DNA of 64,000 nt, taken from NCBI GenBank assembly GCA_038207625.1, contig JBBQZO010000002.1, positions 1 to 64,000 on the forward strand. Direction: 5' to 3'. The notes below the pieces were generated by a model. The model was not told the DNA's origin and did not search any database. It saw only the letters and a list, made by a program, of their open reading frames with translations. Origin of the DNA: JBBQZO01 sp038207625 (lineage in GTDB: Bacteria > Pseudomonadota > Gammaproteobacteria > Burkholderiales > Burkholderiaceae_D). Shown here piece after piece: positions 46,164 to 54,891 of this stretch (positions are counted from its first letter, which is position 1; each line of letters opens with the position of its first letter). Both the position numbers and the translations under genes were made by a program.

Positions 46164-48364
46164 TGCAGCGTGACGGGCAAATCGCGTCCGCTGAGCGCTT
46201 CGTTGCCGGCGAAGTCGGCCGCCAGGATGCGGATGATGTAGTCGCCCGGCACCAGGTCGGCCGCGTGCCAGCCCACATTGCTGGCGTGGCCGTCGCGCAC
46301 CGCGTTGCTGACCACATACAGGAAACGCGTCGTGGCGTTGCCGTGCACGGTGTCGCCGCTACTGGCCGCATACGCCAGTTTCACCGATTCGCTGTCCGGC
46401 GGCAGACTGTTGAATTCGACGTTCACCAGCGCCTGTTCGTAGCCCGGCAGCGGCGTGCCGTCGCTGCGCAAGATCTGATAACCGGCCCGGTACAGCCCAA
46501 GCCGGCGCCGCGCGACATTGCCGTCCATCTGGTCATAGGCATCGACGACGATGCTGAAGTCGCCGCTGGCACGCGCCAGCAAAAGGCGGCCGGCACGCTT
46601 GCCGGCGACCGGACGGCCGTCGCGGTCAAACACGGCGATGCCGTTGATATGAGGCGCCACCAGATCACGATAGCCGTCAAACGCGAGCGTCAGCGGATTG
46701 AGGTCGGCCCCGCCGCGGCTCAAGTCCAGGTGCACGTGGTACATCTTGTTGACCGTGCCCAGCACGTCGCCCACATGGAAGCGGGTGCCGCGCTTGACGC
46801 GCACGCGCTTGCCGTCGTCGTCGATTTGCACGATGAAGCGTGTCGGATCGACCGATACGTCGTTCGCCGTACGTCCGACCCGCATGTGGATATAGCTGAG
46901 CGTATCGATATGCAAACCTTCATTGAGCTGCCCGTAGCCCCAGTTCGGCAGCGGACTGCTGACTTTTTCATCGGCCACCGCCAGCACCGGCGCGCCCAGT
47001 GCGGCCTGCACGTCGACGCCCCGATGGAAATGGTCGCGGCTCTCGCCGTCGTAACTGCCGCGCACCTCGCCCATCGTGCCGACGATCTCATGCCACTTGT
47101 GCTGCGGCTTGAGCGGCCATGGGTAGGTCAGCGGCGCACGTGCTGCGGGCAGCGCCAGCGGCGCGACGCCGCTCGTCGCGCTCGCGCCAACTGGCAGAGC
47201 GCCGCCCGTCTGCGCGGCGGCATCGGCCGGCATACCAGCGCGCGCAGGCACGCCGCTCAACTTGCGCACCACGTAGCGACTGGCGTCGCTGACATACAGG
47301 GTACCGTCGGGCGCCAGCGCGATGCCGGCCGGACGCTGAAAGCGCACCGACGTCGCGTCGCCGACCGCGATGTCGATGCCGACCCCGCTCAGTCCGCGCA
47401 ACTGGCCTGTCGGCGCCAGCTGCAGGATGCGCCCATGCCCCGCTTCGCCGATATACAGCTGTCCATCCGGCCCCAACGCCAGCCCGATCGGATTATGCAT
47501 CGTCACCGGCTGCGCCTCGGTACCGGCGCGCGTAGGCGTTGTGACGACGCCCTCGCTGCTGACGGCCCGGATCACGTCATTGTGCGTATCGGCCACCAGC
47601 AGTTGCCCGCGCGCATCGACCACCAGCGCGCACGGCGTATCGAACAGGGCCTCGGCCCCGCTGCCATCGCGCAAACCGGGGTGGGCGCCTCCGGCCAGCG
47701 TGCTCACCTGCCCGTCCGGCGCAATTTTGCGTATCCGGTCGTTATACGTGTCAGCCACGTAGACGTTGCCAAGGCCATCGACGGCCACGCCGAGCGGCCC
47801 GTTGAACTGCGCCTGTCCGGGCGCGCCATCCCGATAGCCGGCCTTGCCGTCGCCGGCCAGCGTGCTCACCGCGCCTAGCGGCGTGATTTTTCGAATCGCG
47901 TTGTTGCCGGTGTCGGCCACGTACAAGTTGCCCGCGGCATCGATCGCCAGGCCAGACGGCGTATTGAAGGCGGCGGCGACACCGACGCCATCGGCGAACC
48001 CCTCGGCCCCGCCCGCGAGGGTGCTGGCGATGCCATCCGGGCCGAGTTTGCGGATGCGGTTATTCGCGCCCGCGTCGGCCACATACAGATTGCCGGCCCG
48101 GTCCAGCGCCAGCCCGAACGGGTCGGCAAAGCGCGCCTGTGCGCGCGCACCGTCGCGCAAGCCCGACACGCCATCACCGGCCAGCGCGGCAACCTGCCAC
48201 ACCAGTTGAACCGGCGCAGGCGCCGAGGCCTGCGCCGACGCGGCGCGGCTGCCGGCGGAGCGATGACTGGCCGCACTGAGCCACACGTACGACAGCGCTG
48301 CGCCCAGCGCGATCAGCAGCGCCATCGTGATTGCCACCGTCTTCGTCAAACTCTTTCGTGCCAC
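46160..48364 (-). CDS. NHL beta-propeller fused to M23 (LytM-like) domain, membrane-anchored
   Basis: A 734-residue envelope protein: N-terminal anchor (TVAITMALLIALGAALSYVWL), then five or more NHL repeats about residues 55-370 (FADPFGLALDRAGNLYVADA, FNTPSGLAIDAAGNLYVADT, FNGPLGVAVDGLGNVYVADT, MHNPIGLALGPDGQLYIGEA, FQRPAGIALAPDGTLYVSDA). An M23-type domain follows about residues 430-565, with HFHRGVDVQAALGAPVLAV (H-x3-D type zinc ligand) and YHVHLDLS (H-x-H). A C-terminal beta domain ends the protein. Zinc residues look present, so endopeptidase activity is possible. It is coupled to the acyltransferase gene. Confidence 0.85.
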   Translation of the reverse strand: MARKSLTKTVAITMALLIALGAALSYVWLSAASHRSAGSRAASAQASAPAPVQLVWQVAALAGDGVSGLRDGARAQARFADPFGLALDRAGNLYVADAGANNRIRKLGPDGIASTLAGGAEGFADGVGVAAAFNTPSGLAIDAAGNLYVADTGNNAIRKITPLGAVSTLAGDGKAGYRDGAPGQAQFNGPLGVAVDGLGNVYVADTYNDRIRKIAPDGQVSTLAGGAHPGLRDGSGAEALFDTPCALVVDARGQLLVADTHNDVIRAVSSEGVVTTPTRAGTEAQPVTMHNPIGLALGPDGQLYIGEAGHGRILQLAPTGQLRGLSGVGIDIAVGDATSVRFQRPAGIALAPDGTLYVSDASRYVVRKLSGVPARAGMPADAAAQTGGALPVGASATSGVAPLALPAARAPLTYPWPLKPQHKWHEIVGTMGEVRGSYDGESRDHFHRGVDVQAALGAPVLAVADEKVSSPLPNWGYGQLNEGLHIDTLSYIHMRVGRTANDVSVDPTRFIVQIDDDGKRVRVKRGTRFHVGDVLGTVNKMYHVHLDLSRGGADLNPLTLAFDGYRDLVAPHINGIAVFDRDGRPVAGKRAGRLLLARASGDFSIVVDAYDQMDGNVARRRLGLYRAGYQILRSDGTPLPGYEQALVNVEFNSLPPDSESVKLAYAASSGDTVHGNATTRFLYVVSNAVRDGHASNVGWHAADLVPGDYIIRILAADFAGNEALSGRDLPVTLQ

Positions 48365-48496
48365 TGCGCCACTCCCTGCGTTTTGCGAGACATTCAGCTT
48401 ACCCTATCGGCAATGTTTCGCCAAACCGCTTCAGCGGTCACGGCAAAACGCTCGGGCGCATTCGGTCGCCGCGCTGCGCGCCACGCCCGTTTGTTC

Positions 48497-48519
48497 TATA
48501 ATTTCAGGAATTACTGAAA
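48497..48519 (+). promoter_or_regulatory. GbsR promoter with overlapping palindromic operator
   Basis: A perfect TATAAT (48497-48502) runs directly into the inverted repeat TTTCAG (48502-48507) - 6 bp - CTGAAA (48514-48519). The position, at the predicted start of transcription of a GbsR/MarR-type gene, suggests autorepression. The -35 region is GC-rich and weak. Confidence 0.6.
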
Positions 48520-48543
48520 ATTCAAAAACTCTTGATACACATC

Positions 48544-49227
48544 ATGGTCAATCTTAGTCCGCTGGCGCAGAAATTCATCCTCCATTTTGGCGAAATGGGC
48601 AGCCGCTGGGGCATCAACCGCACTGTCGGGCAGATCTACGCGCTGCTGTACGTACTGGGAAAACCCCTCAATGCCGACGAAATCGCTGAACACTTGGCAT
48701 TTTCGCGCTCGAATGTGTCGATGGGCCTCAAGGAGCTGCAGTCCTGGCGCCTGGTCAAGCTGCTGCACCGCCAAGGCGACCGGCGCGAATACTTCGAGCC
48801 TCCCCAAGACATCTGGGACATCTTCAAGGCACTGCTGGAAGAGCGGCGCCGGCGCGAAGTTGAGCCGACCTTGTCGATGCTGCGCGATGCGCTGCTCGAA
48901 ACACCGGCCACCGATGCCGACCGGGTCGCGCAGGAGCGCATGCGCGCGATGTACGAGCTGATCGAGCTGTCGAGCAGCTGGTTCGACGACGTCCAGCGCC
49001 TGTCGCCGGAAACGCTGACCTCGCTGATGAAGATGGGCTCGACCATCAAAAAGCTGCTCGACGTGCGCGAAACGGTGCGCGACACCTTTCGCTTCGGCAG
49101 TCGCACCGATGGCGTGTCTGCGCCATCGGGCGACGCCCTGCCCGCCGCGTCGGACACGCCAGCGCGCACGCCGCTGCCAGACAATCTGCCCGCGTCGTCA
49201 ATGCACGACGACGCCCAGGGGCGCTGA
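48544..49227 (+). CDS. GbsR/MarR-family transcriptional regulator
   Basis: A 227-residue regulator. The winged helix is ILHFGEMGSRWGINRTVGQI, ALLYVLGKPLNADEIAEHLA and FSRSNVSMGLKELQSWRLVK, matching the GbsR subfamily, followed by a helical dimerisation region and a disordered Pro/Ala tail. ATG 48544 (MVNLSPLAQ) is preferred to TTG 48532. It is immediately upstream of, and codirectional with, cydP-cydA-cydB-cydX, making it a candidate regulator of cytochrome bd. A palindromic operator overlaps its own promoter. Confidence 0.85.
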   Translation: MVNLSPLAQKFILHFGEMGSRWGINRTVGQIYALLYVLGKPLNADEIAEHLAFSRSNVSMGLKELQSWRLVKLLHRQGDRREYFEPPQDIWDIFKALLEERRRREVEPTLSMLRDALLETPATDADRVAQERMRAMYELIELSSSWFDDVQRLSPETLTSLMKMGSTIKKLLDVRETVRDTFRFGSRTDGVSAPSGDALPAASDTPARTPLPDNLPASSMHDDAQGR

Positions 49228-49229
49228 CA

Positions 49230-49442
49230 ATGCGCGCGCGCCCCATGTCACTGCGCAAGACGATTACGCTGGCGCTGATCGTCAAGCTGATCTTGCTGGC
49301 GCTGCTGTGGAAGGCGTTCTTCTCCACGCCGCCGAGCAAACACATGCGTCTGCCCACTAGCGCGGTGACCGAACACCTGCTTGCAGCGCCCCCACCGCCT
49401 TCCGACCCACTAACCAAGGACCAGCATGAGTCCCCTCGATGA
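49230..49442 (+). CDS. cydP: CydP-like small subunit of cytochrome bd operon
   Basis: A 70-residue protein with one membrane helix (ITLALIVKLILLALLWKAFF) and a polar Pro-rich C-terminus, in the position and size of the putative small subunit CydP encoded before cydA in many Proteobacteria. ATG 49230 starts 2 bp after the gbsR stop; ATG 49245 (MSLRKT) is also possible. Its end overlaps the cydA start by 17 bp, so gbsR, cydP and cydA appear translationally linked. Confidence 0.75.
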   Translation: MRARPMSLRKTITLALIVKLILLALLWKAFFSTPPSKHMRLPTSAVTEHLLAAPPPPSDPLTKDQHESPR

Positions 49443-50994
49443 TGTCGTCAGCCTGTCGCGCCTGCAGTTTGCAGCGACCGCGATGTACCATTTTCTGTTC
49501 GTTCCGCTCACGCTTGGCCTGTCGTGGATACTGGTGATCATGGAGTCGGTCTACGTGATGACCGGACGCGAAATCTACCGCGACATGACCAAGTTCTGGG
49601 GCAAACTGTTCGGCATCAATTTTGCGATGGGCGTCACCACCGGGATCACGCTCGAATTCCAGTTCGGCACCAACTGGGCCTACTACGCGCACTATGTGGG
49701 CGACATCTTCGGCACCCCGCTGGCGATCGAAGGCATGATGGCCTTCTTCCTTGAGTCGACCTTCGTCGGCCTGTTCTTCTTTGGCTGGACCCGGCTCTCG
49801 CGCGTGCAGCACCTGTCGGTGACGTTTCTCGTCGCGCTGGGCTCGTCGCTGTCGGCGTTGTGGATCTTGATCGCCAACGGCTGGATGAACCATCCGGTGG
49901 GCGCCGAATTTAACTTCGAGACGATGCGCATGGAACTGACCAGCATCGCTGCGGTGATCCTCAACCCGGTGGCCCAGGTCAAGTTTGTCCATACGGTGGC
50001 GGCCGGCTACGTGACGGCGTCGATGTTCGTGCTGGGGATCTCCTCGTACTACCTGCTCAAGGCGCGCGACGTGGCCTTTGCGCTGCGCTCGTTTGCGATC
50101 GCGGCCGGCTTCGGGCTCGCCTCCACGCTGTCGGTGATCGTGCTGGGCGACGAATCGGGCTACACGGCCGGCGAAGTGAACAAGGTCAAGCTGGCCGCCA
50201 TCGAAGCGGAATGGGACACCGAACCGGCGCCGGCCGGTATCACGCTGATCGGCCTGCCCAATGACAGCACAGAACGCACCGACTACGCCGTCAAGATTCC
50301 CTACATGCTGGGCTTGATCGCCACGCGCTCGAGCGACACCCCGGTGGTCGGCATCAAGGACCTCAAACGCACGCACGAGGCGCGCATCCGCAACGGCATG
50401 CTGGCCTATGCGGCGCTGACGCGTCTGAAATCGGGCGACAAGTCGCCCGCCGCGCGAGCCGACTTTATGCGTCTGAAGGACGACCTCGGCTACGGCCTGC
50501 TGCTGAAAAAATACACCCCGCGCGTCATCGACGCCAGCGAAGCGCAGATTCGCCTGGCCGTCAACGACACGATACCGAAGGTGGCGCCGCTGTTCTGGTC
50601 GTTTCGGGCGATGGTCGGGCTAGGCCTGCTGTTCCTGTTCATCTTCAGCGCCGCGTTCTACTTCCTGATCCGGCGCCGGCTGGCCAGGCAGCGCTGGCTG
50701 CTGCGCCTGGCCGTGTGCGCCATTCCGCTGCCGTGGGTGGCGGCCGAACTGGGCTGGGTGGTGGCCGAATATGGGCGCCAGCCGTGGACCATCGCCGGCA
50801 TTCTGCCGACCCACCTGTCGGTGTCCAACGTGCCGGCCTCGAGCCTGCTGTTTAGCCTGGCCGGCTTCATCGGTTTTTACACCGTGCTGCTGGTGATCGA
50901 AATGGGCTTGATGATCAAGTTTGCGCGCCAGGGGCCAAGCAGTTTGCACACCGGCCACTACCACTGGGAACAAGCGGCTCACGCCGCCATTTAA
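49426..50994 (+). CDS. cydA: Cytochrome bd ubiquinol oxidase subunit I
   Basis: The catalytic subunit of the bd-type quinol oxidase, holding hemes b558, b595 and d and reducing O2 at high affinity. At 522 residues it equals the long-Q-loop E. coli type. Visible: QFAATAMYHFLFVPLTLGLS with the heme ligand H22, FVHTVAAGYVTASMFVLGIS with a His near residue 189, and EYGRQPWTIAGILPT with the conserved quinol-site tract. The Q-loop (about residues 250-380) contains GLPNDSTERTDYAVKIPYML. The ATG at 49426 has AAGGACC upstream. cydB follows after 9 bp. Confidence 0.97.
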   Translation: MSPLDDVVSLSRLQFAATAMYHFLFVPLTLGLSWILVIMESVYVMTGREIYRDMTKFWGKLFGINFAMGVTTGITLEFQFGTNWAYYAHYVGDIFGTPLAIEGMMAFFLESTFVGLFFFGWTRLSRVQHLSVTFLVALGSSLSALWILIANGWMNHPVGAEFNFETMRMELTSIAAVILNPVAQVKFVHTVAAGYVTASMFVLGISSYYLLKARDVAFALRSFAIAAGFGLASTLSVIVLGDESGYTAGEVNKVKLAAIEAEWDTEPAPAGITLIGLPNDSTERTDYAVKIPYMLGLIATRSSDTPVVGIKDLKRTHEARIRNGMLAYAALTRLKSGDKSPAARADFMRLKDDLGYGLLLKKYTPRVIDASEAQIRLAVNDTIPKVAPLFWSFRAMVGLGLLFLFIFSAAFYFLIRRRLARQRWLLRLAVCAIPLPWVAAELGWVVAEYGRQPWTIAGILPTHLSVSNVPASSLLFSLAGFIGFYTVLLVIEMGLMIKFARQGPSSLHTGHYHWEQAAHAAI

Positions 50995-51003
50995 GGACAC
51001 GCC

Positions 51004-52146
51004 ATGCTCTTCGACTATGTGACACTGAAACTGATCTGGTGGTGTTTTGTCGGCGTCCTGCTGATCGGCTTCGCGCTGACCGACGGCTTCGACTTCGGCG
51101 TCGCCATGTGGCTGCCCTTGGTCGGCAAGAACGACCTTGAACGGCGCGTCATCATCAACACCATCGGTCCCACCTGGGAAGGCAACCAGACCTGGTTCAT
51201 TGCCGCCGGCGGCACGCTGTTCGCGGCCTGGCCGCTGGTGTACGCGGCGGCGTTTTCCGGCTTTTACATCGCGCTGATGCTGCTGCTGTTTTCACTATTT
51301 CTGCGCCCGGTCGGCTTCGATTACCGCAGCAAACTGGCCGATGCGCGCTGGCGCGGCGCCTGGGACTGGGGCCTGTTCGTGGCCGGCGTGGTGCCGGCGT
51401 TAATCTTCGGCGTCGCCTTCGGCAATCTGCTGCAAGGCGTGCCGTTCGAATACGACGACAGCATGCGCCTGACGTATTCCGGCAATTTCTTCGACCTGCT
51501 CAATCCCTTCGGCCTGCTCACCGGCCTGCTCGGTATCGCCATGTTGGCCATGCACGGCGCCACCTTCTTGCAGCACAAGACCGACGACGTCATCGCCGAG
51601 CGCGCGCGCCGCGCCGCCATGGCGGCCGGATGCGCGACGCTGGCGCTGTTTGCGCTGGCCGGCCTGTGGGTCGCACTGGGATTGAACGCCTACCGCATCA
51701 GCGCGATGCCCGACCCGAACAGCGCCTTCATGCCGATCGCCAAGACGGTCGAGCGCGGCGTCGGCGCGTGGCTCGACAATTACCGACGATGGCCGGCCAC
51801 GCTGGCGTTGCCGCTGTGCGGCCTGGGCGGCGCGCTGCTGGCCGTCGCGCTGAGCGCGCGCCGGCACACGCTGGCCGCCTTCCTGTCCAGCGGCCTGTCG
51901 GTGGGCGCCATCATCCTCACCGCCGGCGCGGCCATGTTCCCGTTCGTGATGCCGTCGTCCTTGGCACCGGCCAGCAGCCTGACCGCCTGGGACGCCGTGG
52001 CCAGCCACAAAAGCCTGGGCGTGATGTTCTGGGTAGTGGCCATCATGCTGCCGATCGTGATCCTGTACACCGGCTGGGTCTACCGCATCATGCGCGGCAA
52101 GGTCACCGCCGCCTACATCCGCGAAAACGAACACGCCAGCTACTAA
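51004..52146 (+). CDS. cydB: Cytochrome bd ubiquinol oxidase subunit II
   Basis: The structural membrane partner of CydA, 380 residues and about eight membrane helices. The start MLFDYVTLKLIWWCFVGVLL, TDGFDFGVAMWLPLVGKND, GPTWEGNQTWFIAAGGTLFA and LFSLFLRPVGFDYRSKL are typical of CydB. The ATG at 51004 lies 9 bp after the cydA stop. cydX follows 19 bp downstream. The gene shows normal length and no defects. Confidence 0.97.
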   Translation: MLFDYVTLKLIWWCFVGVLLIGFALTDGFDFGVAMWLPLVGKNDLERRVIINTIGPTWEGNQTWFIAAGGTLFAAWPLVYAAAFSGFYIALMLLLFSLFLRPVGFDYRSKLADARWRGAWDWGLFVAGVVPALIFGVAFGNLLQGVPFEYDDSMRLTYSGNFFDLLNPFGLLTGLLGIAMLAMHGATFLQHKTDDVIAERARRAAMAAGCATLALFALAGLWVALGLNAYRISAMPDPNSAFMPIAKTVERGVGAWLDNYRRWPATLALPLCGLGGALLAVALSARRHTLAAFLSSGLSVGAIILTAGAAMFPFVMPSSLAPASSLTAWDAVASHKSLGVMFWVVAIMLPIVILYTGWVYRIMRGKVTAAYIRENEHASY

Positions 52147-52165
52147 CTTCGAAAGGAACGACACG

Positions 52166-52333
52166 ATGTGGTATTTCACTTGGATCCTGGGCCTGGGCCT
52201 GGCGCTGGCGCTGGCGATCATCAACGTCATGTGGCTTGAAGCCAATTACGCGTTCGGCCAGCGCGACGAGGAGGAGACGCGCGCGACCTTCGAGCGCGCC
52301 AGCGAGCAGCCAACCAAGGACGACAGCAAATAG
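52166..52333 (+). CDS. cydX: CydX small subunit of cytochrome bd
   Basis: A 55-residue single-helix subunit starting MWYFTWILGLGLALALAIIN, which matches the CydX/YbgT signature (W-x-F-x-W-I-L-G). It continues with VMWLEANYAFGQRDEEETR and a polar tail. CydX is needed for stability and full activity of the bd oxidase. AAAGGAACG provides a good ribosome site before ATG 52166. It is the last gene of the gbsR-cydPABX group. Stop codon is TAG. Confidence 0.95.
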   Translation: MWYFTWILGLGLALALAIINVMWLEANYAFGQRDEEETRATFERASEQPTKDDSK

Positions 52334-52408
52334 CAGAACAAGGGCTAACGTGAGCGGGGGCAGCAAGATGTGGTACATTCTAGCCCCTCCTCCGTTTCGC
52401 CCCCGACC

Positions 52409-52927
52409 ATGCAAGCCCTGAAATACCTGAGCGCCTATTCCGACCAGACCCGTCAGCAAGTGTCCCAGCTGATCGAGAAAAACCAGTTGGCCGAGGTGCT
52501 CAAGAAGCGCTATCCGCAGGCGCACACGATCCGCACCGACAAGGCGCTGTACGAATACGTGCAGGGTTTGCGCGAGGAGTTTTTACGCAACGCCGAGCCG
52601 ATCAACAAGGTCGCCTTCGACAGCAAGATTCACGTCATCCAGCATGCGCTGGGCCTGCACACCACCATCTCGCGCGTGCAGGGCGGCAAGCTCAAAGCCA
52701 AGCACGAGATCCGCGTGGCGACCATGTTCAAGGACGTGCCGCTGGAGTTCTTGCGCATGATCACCGTGCATGAGCTGGCGCACGTGAAGGAAAAGCAGCA
52801 CGACAAGCCGTTCTACAAGCTGTGCACCTACATGGAACCGAATTACCACCAGTATGAATTCGACCTGCGCCTGTATCTGACGCAGCTCGACCTGTCGGGC
52901 GAACGGCTGTGGTGCGCCGCCCCATGA
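52409..52927 (+). CDS. YgjP-type (DUF45) metallopeptidase-like protein
   Basis: A 172-residue protein with the YgjP/WLM-type zinc motif HELAHVKEKQH (H-E-x2-H, third His downstream), preceded by MFKDVPLEFLRMITV, and a C-terminal FDLRLYLTQLDLSGERLW. Such proteins resemble SprT/Wss1-like metalloproteases, but the cellular substrate is unknown. ATG 52409 (MQALKYLSAY) is preferred over the upstream GTG/ATG. A TACATT -10-like hexamer lies just upstream, so it may be transcribed on its own rather than with cydX. Confidence 0.85.
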   Translation: MQALKYLSAYSDQTRQQVSQLIEKNQLAEVLKKRYPQAHTIRTDKALYEYVQGLREEFLRNAEPINKVAFDSKIHVIQHALGLHTTISRVQGGKLKAKHEIRVATMFKDVPLEFLRMITVHELAHVKEKQHDKPFYKLCTYMEPNYHQYEFDLRLYLTQLDLSGERLWCAAP

Positions 52928-53450
52928 GCCGGCCCCGTCGTATCGACCGCTCCACGCGATAGTCGTCGATCGGTGCGGCATCGACAGCGCGCCTGGCACG
53001 CTGTGCGCTGCGCTCGCCAATACGCATGCGCCGTCCGACCTGTGCCAGCTCAGGCGGCCATATCCGCAAGCGCGCCGCGCACGATAACGCGTCGGGCTGC
53101 GAGCGCCAATTGCGCGCCGATTCGCTGCGATCGAACCGAGCCCATCGACCCGATCTGTCGTTCGCCGATCGGTATGGTTTGCGATGCCGGCGGCATTCCG
53201 AACCGTCAGGCGTGCACAGCGCGACACCGGCTATATCCACGCATCTGAATGCCTGGTCTCACAAGGGTATCGCCACGCGAGGAAGTTCAGCATGCCGGCT
53301 ATACCTTCGTATAATTCGCAGCCAATTAAGAGAGTGATATTGTGTTTTTATACATTTTTCCCGGCGCTAATCGGCAAGCTCCCGCTACGCGACAAGCACA
53401 GCCACGGCGACCGGAACATCGATGTCAATATCACTTTATTGGAGTCTTCC
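52928..53450. other. 523-bp intergenic region upstream of PEP-CTERM protein 3
   Basis: No gene could be supported. A TATAAT hexamer at 53310-53315 with a weak upstream box is the likely promoter of PEP-CTERM protein 3, giving a leader of about 130 nt. The left part (52930-53200) has coding-like GC content but only stop-broken or antisense frames, and could be a decayed gene. Confidence 0.45.
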
Positions 53451-54056
53451 GTGATCAAAAAAATCATCGCTTTATCGCTGCTCACCGTGAGCACAGCGTC
53501 GGCCCTTGCTGATACCACCTTGCATTCGACGTTGAACGTCGACGATATCTTTTCCCTGTATATCAGCACCGACGATACTGCCCAGGGCACGCTGGTCGGC
53601 ACCGGTGATGACTGGCGGACAGCCTTGTCGTCGGATGCTGTGCTCACGCCCGGCGTCACCAACTATCTGCATCTGGTCGCCCGCAACACCGGCGGTCCGG
53701 GCGGCGTCCTGGGTAGTTTTTCTCTAAGCGACAGCAACTTTGTGTTCGCCAACGGTAGCGCCACGATGCTGACCGGCGACGCTGGTCTGGTTCAGAATAC
53801 CACCGGCTTTGGCAACGCCTACGCGGCGAGCGTGGACGAAGGTGCCAATGGCACGAACGCATGGGCACTTCGTGCTGGCAACGACGTCAATGCGCACTGG
53901 GTCTGGAATTACATGAGCCTCAACGGCGGTGGCGACACGCAAACCTTGTACTTCAGCGCCGCCATAACGAGCGCCGTTCCTGAGCCGGAAAGTTACGCGA
54001 TGCTGTTGGGCGGCCTGGGCATGCTCGCCTTCATGGTGCGCCGTCGCAAGGTTTGA
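53451..54056 (+). CDS. PEP-CTERM sorting domain protein 3
   Basis: A 201-residue exported protein starting at GTG 53451 (GGAG at 53441-53444): signal peptide IKKIIALSLLTVSTASALA, a body with repeated Thr/Gly/Asp motifs (DDIFSLYISTDDTAQGTLV, GGPGGVLGSFSLSDSNFVF), and the C-terminal signal VPEPESYAMLLGGLGMLAFM followed by VRRRKV. The PEP motif and its next residues (VPEPESYA) are identical to PEP-CTERM protein 1. No recognised domain in the body, and the exosortase is not in the window. Confidence 0.9.
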   Translation: MIKKIIALSLLTVSTASALADTTLHSTLNVDDIFSLYISTDDTAQGTLVGTGDDWRTALSSDAVLTPGVTNYLHLVARNTGGPGGVLGSFSLSDSNFVFANGSATMLTGDAGLVQNTTGFGNAYAASVDEGANGTNAWALRAGNDVNAHWVWNYMSLNGGGDTQTLYFSAAITSAVPEPESYAMLLGGLGMLAFMVRRRKV

Positions 54057-54339
54057 ACATCGTGTGTTGATCCGCTTCGTTCAGCACGCAGGTGTCCTGA
54101 ACGGGGCTAAGCGGCGGTGTGCGCGAGAAGCGTTCTGGGGCGCGCATCGAGCGCGCCGCAGCGCACGACCAGGAAGCGCAGGCACGTCACGGTGACTGTG
54201 CGCGTCTGCGTCCGGGCAACGGCAAGCTCATCCGCGCAGGGTCCGGCAGTTGGGCGGCAGGCCTGCGCCATCCGCCTAAACGCCGTTTGTGCGGCGCACA
54301 CGCGCACAACGCAAAAGCCGGCCTGCTGCCAGCGCGGGC

Positions 54340-54891
54340 CTATCGGGCCGCTTGCGCCTGCAATCGCGCAAGCAAGGCGTCGACGTCGGACTCGACCATC
54401 ATCAGCGCGGCGTGTTGCGGGCGCACGAACTGCTCGACCTGCAAATGCGCGAGAAAGCTGACCAGGCCGTCGTAGAAGCCGTCGACGTTGAGTACGCCGA
54501 CCGGCTTGGCGTGGATGCCCAACTGGGACCACGTGAGCATCTCGAACAACTCCTCCAGCGTGCCCATGCCGCCCGGCAGTGCGATGAAGCCGTCCGCCAG
54601 TTCGGCCATCTTGGCTTTGCGCTCGTGCATGTCTTCGACGACAAACAGTTCCGTCAAGCCGGTGTGACCCACTTCGCGCTCAAGCAGCGCGCGTGGAATG
54701 ACGCCGCGCACCTGGCCGCCAAGACGCAGCACCTCATCGGCGATGGTGCCCATCAGGCCGACATTGCCGCCGCCGTACACCAGCGCGATATGTTGCGCCA
54801 CCAGAGCACGCGCCAACGCGCACGCGGCCTCTGCATACACGGGCGAGGCGCCAAACGAGGCGCCGCAATACACAGCAATGGCGTTCATCAA
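54340..54891 (-). CDS. LOG family protein (cytokinin riboside 5'-monophosphate phosphoribohydrolase-like)
   Basis: A 183-residue Rossmann protein of the LOG/TIGR00730 family: AIAVYCGASFGASPVYAEAA, VYGGGNVGLMGTIADEVLRL, and the catalytic signature LPGGMGTLEELFEML with the conserved PGGxGTxxE. Members cleave nucleotide 5'-monophosphates such as AMP or cytokinin ribotides. Its start overlaps the TPR gene stop by 4 bp (54888-54891), so it is translationally coupled as the last gene of the TetR-TPR-LOG operon. Confidence 0.92.
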   Translation of the reverse strand: MMNAIAVYCGASFGASPVYAEAACALARALVAQHIALVYGGGNVGLMGTIADEVLRLGGQVRGVIPRALLEREVGHTGLTELFVVEDMHERKAKMAELADGFIALPGGMGTLEELFEMLTWSQLGIHAKPVGVLNVDGFYDGLVSFLAHLQVEQFVRPQHAALMMVESDVDALLARLQAQAAR

